Shown one piece after another: positions 1 to 5,264 of a stretch of 7,901 nt of DNA. Below the pieces are notes generated by a model. That model ran no database searches. It was not told the DNA's origin and saw nothing but the letters and a program-made list of their open reading frames with translations. Numbering within the stretch: the stretch's first letter is position 1; the number at the start of each line of letters is the position of its first letter. The DNA comes from Gemmatimonadaceae bacterium (GTDB taxonomy: Bacteria; Gemmatimonadota; Gemmatimonadetes; Gemmatimonadales; Gemmatimonadaceae). Position numbers and translations under genes: made by a program. The stretch spans positions 1 to 7,901 of the forward strand of contig JANWKK010000268.1 of NCBI GenBank assembly GCA_025451425.1, in the 5' to 3' direction.

Positions 1-1037
1 TCGCGTGCGACGATGCCGAGCTCCTCCCACAGCGACAGCTTGTCTACCTTCACGACGCCGCCGTCGATCGCGAAGTCGAGCGACGCCCGAATGCGGGACT
101 CGAGCGCGCGTGCCCACTCGTGCGCCTCCTCGAGTGAGCCACAACATTGCCGATGCGGCGCGACCGGAATGCCCCAGGTCTTGAGCTGAACGAGCAATTC
201 AGATTGCCGCTCCACGCCGAGCCTAACGCCTACCGGTACGGCGATCGCATAGCCGAAGAACCGCAGCGGCCGCGACGCCGTGGTCGAGGAGTCGAGCATG
301 CGGAGTGAGCCCGATGCCGAGTTGCGGGGATTCGCATACACGGGTTCGCCCGCCTTCACGCGCTCCTGGTTCATTTTCTCGAATCCGCTGAAGGGCATAT
401 ACACCTCGCCGCGGATCTCCATGAGCGGCGGATGGCCTTTGCCATTCAAGCGCAGGGGTATTTCGCGAATGGTGCGGATGTTCGGCGTGACATCCTCGCC
501 GATCGTGCCATTACCACGCGTCGCGCCGGTGACGAGGACGCCGTCTTGATACGTGAGGCTCACCGCCGCGCCATCGATCTTGAGCTCGCAGTTGTACCCG
601 GCGCGACGCACTTCTTCACCAGCGAGGCGGACTATCCGCTCCTCCCACGCCGCGAGCTCGTCCTCGTTGAAGGCATTGCCTAACGAAAGCATCGGCACGA
701 GATGCTGATGCTTGGCAAGCTGACTCTGCGGCTCCGCGCCGACGCGCTGCGTCGGCGAATCGGGCGCCCGGAGGGTCGGGTGTTGCTCCTCGATGTTCCG
801 TAGCTCGCGCATGAGCCGATCGTACTCGGCGTCCGATCTCGTCGGTGCGTCGAGGACATAGTACTCGTGGTTCGCGCGCTCGATCTCTTCGCGCAGCCAC
901 GTGGCGCGCGCGGCGAGATCGTGGTGGACGTCGGTCAACGGTGCTGTTGGTTGTTGGTGATAGGTTGTCGGTGATTGGTCGTTGCCGAACGGTGGTTCGC
1001 GGTCGACAGCCACTGCCGCGCCAGTCGGTGCAATCAT
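1..1037 (-). CDS. ligA: NAD-dependent DNA ligase LigA, N-terminal half (partial)
   Basis: This is the NAD+-dependent DNA ligase that seals nicks during replication and repair through a ligase-adenylate intermediate. The frame is open to the left edge, so only about 345 N-terminal residues are visible; the family is usually about 670. Counting from the ATG at 1035-1037, domain Ia is seen as NHEYYVLDAPTRSDAEYD (residues 56-73), followed by DSPTQRVGAEP and VPMLSL. The adenylation motif is KIDG, with nucleophile Lys153. RGEVYMP, ANPRNSASGSLRMLD (235 onward) and DGGVVKVDKL follow. The end of the adenylation domain and the OB, zinc, HhH and BRCT domains lie outside. The start is uncertain. The first 33 residues from the ATG have no family counterpart and are partly encoded by the heptamer tract at 949-983. 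A TTG at 936-938 would put the catalytic lysine at residue 120, close to E. coli Lys115. Neither start has a clear Shine-Dalgarno. Identity is near certain. Confidence 0.96.
   Translation of the reverse strand, partial: MIAPTGAAVAVDREPPFGNDQSPTTYHQQPTAPLTDVHHDLAARATWLREEIERANHEYYVLDAPTRSDAEYDRLMRELRNIEEQHPTLRAPDSPTQRVGAEPQSQLAKHQHLVPMLSLGNAFNEDELAAWEERIVRLAGEEVRRAGYNCELKIDGAAVSLTYQDGVLVTGATRGNGTIGEDVTPNIRTIREIPLRLNGKGHPPLMEIRGEVYMPFSGFEKMNQERVKAGEPVYANPRNSASGSLRMLDSSTTASRPLRFFGYAIAVPVGVRLGVERQSELLVQLKTWGIPVAPHRQCCGSLEEAHEWARALESRIRASLDFAIDGGVVKVDKLSLWEELGIVAR
949..983. repeat. degenerate heptamer repeat, about 5 units
   Basis: Five consecutive 7-base units can be read: GGTTGTT, GGTGATA, GGTTGTC, GGTGATT and GGTCGTT. 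GGTTGT and GGTGAT types alternate, which implies a 14-base higher-order unit. The tract lies within or just upstream of the ligA 5' end, depending on the ligA start. Part of it (GTTGGTTGTTGGTG at 946-959) is the reverse complement, with one mismatch, of CACCAACTACCAAC at 1484-1497 on the other side of the four-helix-bundle gene. Confidence 0.7.
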
Positions 1038-1116
1038 TTATCACCGAAGGCCAGCGAATGGTGTGACGTTCAAACGCCAGCGAGTAGAGGTTGAGTCGTT
1101 CTCAGCGGAGCCAAGT

Positions 1117-1470
1117 ATGACCATTCGGACCTACATGGATCTTGAGGCATGGAAGGAAGGCGTGGAACTCGCGCTCGAAGTCTATCAATGGACTGATCGA
1201 TTCCCGAAGTACGAGCGCTTCGGAATATCGTCTCAGCTGTGCCGCGCGGCGGTATCGATTCCATGCAACCTCGCGGAAGGCCAATGCAAGTCGCGAAAAG
1301 AGTTCCATCATTACGTGTCGCATTCGCGTGGCTCGCTGCAGGAGTTGATGACGCTCGTCGTGATTGCTGAACGTCGACATTACGGTTCGCCAGATCTCCT
1401 GACGCAGATACGACTCCGGGCAAATCGCGAAGGAAGACTCTTGAGCGGGCTTCGGCGCTCGTTGCTCTGA
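1117..1470 (+). CDS. four-helix bundle protein, S23 / 23S rRNA intervening-sequence protein family
   Basis: This encodes a 117-residue all-helical protein of the S23/IVP four-helix-bundle family. Members were first found encoded inside 23S rRNA intervening sequences. Many stand alone in chromosomes, and the diversity-generating-retroelement accessory protein Avd shares the fold; the function of the stand-alone members is not established. The N-terminal YMDLEAWKEGVELALEVYQ is the usual first helix. The hallmark second-helix motif is FGISSQLCRAAVSIPCNLAEG at residues 35-55. Then come KEFHHYVSHSRGSLQEL and the C-terminal GRLLSGLRRSLL. The start is the ATG at 1117, because GGAG at 1107-1110 sits 6 bases upstream and family homology begins there. 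The frame is open further upstream, to 982, but that extension has no family character. The gene is divergent from ligA. Heptamer tracts lie on both sides, and no rRNA or reverse transcriptase is nearby. Family assignment is firm; function is unknown. Confidence 0.9.
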   Translation: MTIRTYMDLEAWKEGVELALEVYQWTDRFPKYERFGISSQLCRAAVSIPCNLAEGQCKSRKEFHHYVSHSRGSLQELMTLVVIAERRHYGSPDLLTQIRLRANREGRLLSGLRRSLL

Positions 1471-1484
1471 CAATCAGCGCAAGC

Positions 1485-1564
1485 ACCAACTACCAACTAC
1501 CAACTACCAACTACCAACTACCAACTACCAACTACCAACTACCAACTACCAACTACCAACTACC
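1485..1564. repeat. perfect heptamer tandem repeat (CAACTAC x 11)
   Basis: Eleven uninterrupted copies of CAACTAC fill 1487-1563, with partial matches at both edges. The tract begins 16 bases after the four-helix-bundle stop and ends 5 bases before the stop codon (1569-1571) of the convergent GAF gene, so it fills essentially the whole gap between them. Unit identity is perfect, which suggests recent expansion by slippage. It has no spacers and is not a CRISPR. Length polymorphism would be expected between strains. Confidence 0.97.
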
Positions 1565-1568
1565 AGTA

Positions 1569-2438
1569 TCAGCCCTGCGCTTCCTCCTCCAGTACTTTCA
1601 TCGCAACCCCAACCAGTCTCTCCAATTCCTCGTCGGACGCTTTGGGCAATAGCGTCTCTGCCCACATGTGATCCTCGCTCGTCGCATAACGATCCAGCAG
1701 GCGACGGACAAACCCGATCATCGCGATGCGTTGCATCTCGGAGCGCCGCTGGACCTCAGAAGCTCCCTTCTGCGACCGCATCAACGTCTCGAAGCGATGC
1801 GCGTTGCGGAGAGCCTTGGCCGTAAGCGACGCTACCACTTGGCAGAAATGCACGTCCGCGTCCGAGAACGGGTCGGCGTCGCGCTCGGTGCGAAGGAAAA
1901 TTGCGCCGATGACGGCGCCCTGCCATTGAATCGGCACCACCACAATCGACCGCACGTTGCGTGTGTCGAGCGCGGATTTGATCGAGCGGAGCATCGGATC
2001 GTTCGTCGCATCCGGAATGAACACCGTCTCCTTCGACTCGAAAGCGCGCTTCAACTCCGGATATCGATTGAGGTCGACGACCAGATTGCGAATCGTCGGA
2101 TCTTCGTAGCTCGCAACGAGTCGTACCTCGTCCTTCTCGCCGGCAAGGAAGATCGCGCACCGGTCCAGTCCGAAGGCATCGCCGAGTTTGCGAGCAATGC
2201 TCTGCAAAATGTCGACGAAGTGCAGCGACGAAGAGATTTCCTGCAGGATGTCGACGACGGCGACGAGATGGTCGCGCTCGCGCTGCAACTCGGCGACGCG
2301 GCTTCTCAGCCGGGCCACCTCGTCGTCATGGCCGAAGCTCGCCTCCGACGTCGGCGACTCCGGGCTGATCGTCGATCGGTCGCTCCCGTTCGCCGCTCTG
2401 CCGCCCGCCCCCATCCCTGTCGAGTTGCTCTGATTCAT
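1569..2438 (-). CDS. GAF domain-containing signalling protein
   Basis: This is a 289-residue soluble protein. Residues 1-38 are low-complexity (Ser/Gly-rich). Residues 39-70 form a predicted coiled coil (DDEVARLRSRVAELQRERDHL). Residues 70-212 are a GAF domain, with LDRCAIFL, KETVFIPDATNDPML, VRSIVVVPI, GAVIGAIFL and FSDADVHFCQVVASLTAKAL. A charged helical tail of about 75 residues has no recognised catalytic motif. GAF domains bind small ligands such as cyclic nucleotides, haem or bilins, but no ligand-defining residue is evident here. The gene is third in an operon after the response regulator and the GGDEF protein. Its ATG lies 113 bases inside the GGDEF reading frame. GGAG precedes the ATG by only one base, so initiation is weakly supported. 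A GTG at 2316-2318 (Val41) would remove the overlap and keep the coiled coil and GAF domain. It probably senses a signal for, or interacts with, the adjacent diguanylate cyclase (inference). Confidence 0.88.
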   Translation of the reverse strand: MNQSNSTGMGAGGRAANGSDRSTISPESPTSEASFGHDDEVARLRSRVAELQRERDHLVAVVDILQEISSSLHFVDILQSIARKLGDAFGLDRCAIFLAGEKDEVRLVASYEDPTIRNLVVDLNRYPELKRAFESKETVFIPDATNDPMLRSIKSALDTRNVRSIVVVPIQWQGAVIGAIFLRTERDADPFSDADVHFCQVVASLTAKALRNAHRFETLMRSQKGASEVQRRSEMQRIAMIGFVRRLLDRYATSEDHMWAETLLPKASDEELERLVGVAMKVLEEEAQG

Positions 2439-3420
2439 GCTCCGCGATGTGCGCGTTGAATGCGTCGCTGTCGAACCGGATCACGCGATCGCGACCCGTC
2501 TCCTTGGCAACGTAGAGCGCGTCGTCAGCCGCGCGAACCAGTCCGTCGCAACTCGCGACCCGCGGATGGGGCCATCCGGCGACGCCGAAGCTCGCCGTCC
2601 GCTTGATCGTGCCGCCGTCGAACGTGAATGTACGCGACTCGACCTCTTTTCGCACCCGCTCGGCGAACGTCACCGCCGCGTCGAGTACCGTTCCCGGCAA
2701 CAGTAGCATGAACTCTTCGCCGCCGTAGCGACCAACGCGATCGACCTTCTCGCGTGCCTCGTTCTTTAGAATCCGCGCGAACTGTTTCAGAACGGCGTCG
2801 CCTGCTTGATGTCCATACGTGTCGTTCACGACCTTGAATCGGTCGAGATCGCACATCACGCAGGACAACGGCTCGTTGAGCCGCCGGGCATGTGCGAACA
2901 TAGAATCGAGCTGCTGCTCGAGATGGCGCCGATTGTCGAGCCCCGTGAGCCCGTCGGTTTGCGACATGTAGCGGAGGCGCTCATTCGCCTCGAGCAGCTG
3001 ACGCTCGCGTTCCTCGAGCTCTTCCTGAAGCCGCTTGATGCGTAGCATCGAACGCAGCCTCGCCTTGAGCTCCGGAAATTCGATCGGCTTCGTTATGTAG
3101 TCGTCCGCGCCGGCCTCGAGTCCTTCGACCTTGTCTTCGGTCGTGTCGAGCGCGGTCTGCATGATGATCGGAATGAACGGCAGGTTCGTGTTCGACTTTA
3201 CACGGCGCGCGACTTCCATTCCGTCGATGTGCGGCATCATGACGTCGAGGAGGATCAGATCCGGCGGCTGCGCCTCGACCTTCTCCAGCGCCTGCCCGCC
3301 ATCCATTGCCGACTCGGTCGTGTAGCCCCACGACTCGAGCCGCGCGCGCAACAACTCGATGTTGTCTTCGTGATCGTCGACGATCAGGATGCGCGCGGGA
3401 GTTTCCAGCTCATCGGCCAT
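2326..3420 (-). CDS. PleD-like response regulator with REC and GGDEF domains (diguanylate cyclase)
   Basis: This 364-residue protein probably makes cyclic di-GMP from two GTP when phosphorylated. REC spans residues 10-125, with acidic pair Asp15/Asp16, phosphoacceptor Asp59 (LILLDVMMP), switch Thr89 and Lys111 (ITKP). Residues 126-150 are a coiled-coil linker (LQEELEERERQLLEANERL). GGDEF spans about 153-318, with TDGLTGLDNRR, CDLDRFKVVNDTYGHQAGD and the catalytic GGEEF at 233-237. The inhibitory I-site, normally RxxD just upstream, reads EKVD (Glu224 to Asp227), so its Arg is missing. The last 45 residues are a disordered, charged tail, whose DNA overlaps the GAF gene. The ATG at 3418-3420 was chosen because REC homology starts immediately after it. 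The frame is open to 3537, but that extension only mirrors the upstream gene. It overlaps the preceding response-regulator gene by 11 bases, consistent with translational coupling. Caulobacter PleD has two REC domains; this has one. Confidence 0.95.
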   Translation of the reverse strand: MADELETPARILIVDDHEDNIELLRARLESWGYTTESAMDGGQALEKVEAQPPDLILLDVMMPHIDGMEVARRVKSNTNLPFIPIIMQTALDTTEDKVEGLEAGADDYITKPIEFPELKARLRSMLRIKRLQEELEERERQLLEANERLRYMSQTDGLTGLDNRRHLEQQLDSMFAHARRLNEPLSCVMCDLDRFKVVNDTYGHQAGDAVLKQFARILKNEAREKVDRVGRYGGEEFMLLLPGTVLDAAVTFAERVRKEVESRTFTFDGGTIKRTASFGVAGWPHPRVASCDGLVRAADDALYVAKETGRDRVIRFDSDAFNAHIAEHESEQLDRDGGGRQSGERERPIDDQPGVADVGGELRP

Positions 3421-3799
3421 TGTCCTTCCCGAGGAAGCGCTGCACCTCGGCGACCACGGCGCGTGGCTCGCACGGCTTTGCCAGATACCCATCACAGCCG
3501 ACTTCCATCGCCTTCTCGCGATCAGACGCGAGGGCATGCGCCGTGAGCGCGATAATTGGAATCTGCCGAGTCTCCGGATCGTGCTTGAGAACTTGGGTCG
3601 CTTCCCATCCGTCGATAATGGGAATCGAAATGTCCATGAGAATCAGGTCCGGCTTTTCCGATCGCGCCTTCGCAATTCCTTCCTCACCATTCAGCGCCTC
3701 CGTGACTGAGTAGCCGAAGTGACGCAGGATCGTGGAATAGACGATGCGGTTGTCTTCGTTGTCTTCAACCAGCAGTACCGTCTTGCCGTTCGTGGACAT
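3410..3799 (-). CDS. single-domain response regulator (DivK/CheY-like)
   Basis: This 129-residue protein is a REC domain with no output domain. Acidic residues Glu12/Asp13 (LLVEDNEDN), phosphoacceptor Asp56 (LILMDISIP), switch Thr86 (IIALTAHAL), aromatic Tyr105 and Lys108 (LAKPC) are all present, so it should be phosphorylatable. The ALTAHAL and GCDGYLAKP patterns resemble DivK and the receiver domains of hybrid kinases more than chemotaxis CheY. The start is the ATG at 3797-3799, since GAGGAG lies 4 bases upstream on the minus strand. An in-frame GTG at 3809-3811 would overlap that Shine-Dalgarno and is rejected. It is the first gene of the operon, overlapping the REC-GGDEF gene by 11 bases. 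The arrangement recalls divK-pleD of Caulobacter, but orthology is not shown. No histidine kinase is visible in the window, so the phosphodonor is unknown. Confidence 0.93.
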   Translation of the reverse strand: MSTNGKTVLLVEDNEDNRIVYSTILRHFGYSVTEALNGEEGIAKARSEKPDLILMDISIPIIDGWEATQVLKHDPETRQIPIIALTAHALASDREKAMEVGCDGYLAKPCEPRAVVAEVQRFLGKDNGR

Positions 3800-3949
3800 G
3801 AGTCTCCTCACACGCCTTCTCTGGCCAGCGCGATGGAGTGGGTCGGATGTAGCGTGCAGGTGTTGCCGGGTGGCTGTGCGAAACTACGACTAGCAGAAAT
3901 CTGAGGGGTTGCTCGCAAGTTTCTTACCACATAACAGGAGCTGCGGTCG
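3800..3949. promoter_or_regulatory. divergent intergenic region (signalling operon / YtxH-like gene)
   Basis: This 150-bp gap separates two divergently transcribed units, so it must hold the signalling-operon promoter and probably that of the YtxH-like gene. Both genes have good Shine-Dalgarno sequences at its edges: GAGGAG on the minus strand near 3804-3809, and AGGAG at 3936-3940 on the plus strand. I could not identify convincing -35/-10 pairs or an operator. The presence of promoters is inferred from layout only. Confidence 0.45.
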
Positions 3950-4420
3950 ATGTCTTATGCTGGGAAGGATTCTCGCTCCAAGCGCGCCGCGTCAAGCGTC
4001 GGCATCGATTCACCCGTCGCGGCGCGTGCTCGCGGCCGGTCGGGGTCGCGCGTCGAGCGCGAGCTTCCCATTACGTCGCGTGGCGCCGCTCGACCGTACT
4101 TACAGGCGCCCCAGGAGGACGCGGAGCTCGACTGGCAGCACATCGCCATCTTTGCCGCCGGGGCGCTCCTCGGTGCCGCCCTTGGCGCCGGAGCCGCTTT
4201 GCTCCTGGCACCCCAGAGCGGTGCGGAGACGCGCCATGACCTGGCACGCCGCGGACGCCACATGCGCGCCCGCACCGCAACTGCATGGGACGACCTTCGG
4301 CATGAACTTCGTTATGCGGCTCGCACTGGCCGACGCAAGCTGGGCCGCAAGTTCACAGGCGCGCTACGGCGCCGGCGCGAGCGCCACGAGCTTCACAACG
4401 GCCATCTGGCGGATGATTAG
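3950..4420 (+). CDS. YtxH-like membrane-anchored protein
   Basis: This 156-residue protein has a basic, disordered N-terminus (residues 1-60). One Gly/Ala-rich transmembrane segment follows (about 64-87: HIAIFAAGALLGAALGAGAALLL), running directly into the YtxH family signature LLAPQSGAETR (85-95) and a strongly basic helical tail ending in an Arg-rich stretch. YtxH proteins are small, often stress-associated envelope proteins of unknown biochemical role; some database entries call them gas-vesicle proteins, but no gas-vesicle genes are present here. The start is supported by AGGAG at 3936-3940, 9 bases upstream of the ATG. Its stop codon (TAG, 4418-4420) overlaps that of the convergent TPR gene, leaving no space for a dedicated terminator. 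The roughly 60-residue Arg/Ser-rich region before the membrane segment is longer than in typical YtxH proteins of about 100-130 residues. Confidence 0.85.
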   Translation: MSYAGKDSRSKRAASSVGIDSPVAARARGRSGSRVERELPITSRGAARPYLQAPQEDAELDWQHIAIFAAGALLGAALGAGAALLLAPQSGAETRHDLARRGRHMRARTATAWDDLRHELRYAARTGRRKLGRKFTGALRRRRERHELHNGHLADD

Positions 4421-5184
4421 CGCAGCGCTCGAAGGCGCTCTTCGGCCAGCTGCTTGTACCGCGGATCGTTGTAATCGACCACGGGCAGCCTCGCGATCGC
4501 CTCGTACTGCTCGCGCGCCTTCGTGGCTTCGTCGTGATCGGCGTAGACGCCGGCGAGATCGAGGCGGTGCGTAATTCGATTGGGTTCTAGCGCGACAGCG
4601 CGCTCGAGGTACCGCTGCGCGTTTTCCCAGCTCGCCTCGCCCAGCACCCCGCCCCCGAGCAGATTCCTCGCCGCCCATCGCTCGAAGCCACTCAGTCGCA
4701 TGATCTCCGCGTTCCACATTCCGAGGACGTGGAGCGCTCCAGCGTTCAAGGAATCGAGACGAAGCGCTTCGTGCACCTCGTCGTGAACGACGCCCGCGTA
4801 TTTCACCTTGTCGCGCTTTCCCTTCGACAGGGCGACGCGACCCAGTGCTTTCGCGAGGGCGAAGTGTGCGTTCGCGGAGCTTGGATTTGCCTTCACCGCG
4901 AGGCGTCCCAGCTGCTCCCCGTGCGCGTAGTAGCTCTGGCGCTCGGCGTCATTGAACTCGCCAAGGTCGATGGCCGCGTTCGACGCTTTCCACAGCGCTT
5001 CCACGCTCGTCGAGTCCGCGGCGACGGCGGCTTCGTAATACCGCAATGCGGCGACGAGATTCCGTGCCGTGTACTCCTTGTCGGCAAGCGCGATCTGTTC
5101 GGTAGCGCTTTGTCCCGCGGCGACTCGCGTGACGAGGAGCATTGCGGTCGTGATCGTCGCGCGTATGCTCATGCGGATGCTCAT
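4417..5184 (-). CDS. exported TPR protein resembling the RMD (regulator of microtubule dynamics) family
   Basis: This 255-residue protein begins with a Sec-type signal peptide: an Arg-containing start, a hydrophobic stretch at about 9-22, and likely cleavage near VAAG-QSA (residue 24). The mature part is alpha-solenoid TPR. One repeat covers about 29-62 (EQIALADKEYTARNLVAALRYYEAAVAADS). A central block has the RMD-like pattern LAKALGRVALS, then LHVLGMWNAEIMRLSGFERW. A last TPR covers about 185-232 (SWENAQRYLERAVALEPN). Eukaryotic RMDN proteins share this architecture; bacterial relatives are known but have no defined role. They are likely scaffolds rather than enzymes. The chosen ATG at 5182-5184 has AGGGAG 8 bases upstream on the minus strand. 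A second ATG at 5170-5172 is possible, and the frame is open up to 5265. The stop overlaps the convergent YtxH-like gene. It is divergent from the phosphorylase gene. Confidence 0.85.
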   Translation of the reverse strand: MSIRMSIRATITTAMLLVTRVAAGQSATEQIALADKEYTARNLVAALRYYEAAVAADSTSVEALWKASNAAIDLGEFNDAERQSYYAHGEQLGRLAVKANPSSANAHFALAKALGRVALSKGKRDKVKYAGVVHDEVHEALRLDSLNAGALHVLGMWNAEIMRLSGFERWAARNLLGGGVLGEASWENAQRYLERAVALEPNRITHRLDLAGVYADHDEATKAREQYEAIARLPVVDYNDPRYKQLAEERLRALR

Positions 5185-5264
5185 TCCAGAAGCTCCCTGA
5201 TGCGTGAGAAAGACCGTCCAGCGCCAAGCCGGCGCCAACGTAGGCGTACCCCGAAGACCGGTCA
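5185..5264. promoter_or_regulatory. divergent intergenic region with short direct and inverted repeats
   Basis: This 80-bp gap lies between the divergent TPR and phosphorylase genes and must hold at least one promoter for each direction. GCGCCAA is repeated at 5221-5227 and 5232-5238, an 11-base spacing that puts both copies on one DNA face. GCGCC/GGCGC (5221-5225 and 5231-5235) is also an inverted repeat with a 5-base loop. An 8-base palindrome, GACCGGTC (5256-5263), abuts the phosphorylase start codon. Any of these could be an operator, but in GC-rich DNA such short matches are weak evidence. No clear -35/-10 pair was recognised. Confidence 0.35.

Noticed and set aside
280..683. Plus-strand open frames in the ligA region
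   Set aside because: They lie opposite clear LigA motifs (KIDG, ANPRNSASGSLRMLD) and have no recognisable content.
1117..1470. Diversity-generating retroelement, with the four-helix-bundle protein as Avd
   Set aside because: No reverse transcriptase, template/variable repeat pair or variable target gene is in the window; the sequence fits the generic S23 family.
1485..1564. CRISPR array
   Set aside because: Contiguous 7-base units with no spacers and no cas genes.
1668..2459. Long plus-strand open frame (263 residues) opposite the GAF gene
   Set aside because: Arg/Ala/His-rich with no domain pattern, and fully antisense to a gene with clear GAF motifs; a GC-rich shadow frame.
3421..3537. 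N-terminal extension of the REC-GGDEF protein by 39 residues
   Set aside because: It is entirely inside the upstream response-regulator gene in another frame, and REC homology begins just after the ATG at 3418-3420.
3908..3936. TTGCTC / TAACAG with a 17-base spacer as a promoter for the YtxH-like gene
   Set aside because: The -10 position would overlap the Shine-Dalgarno, so the transcript would begin too late to include it.
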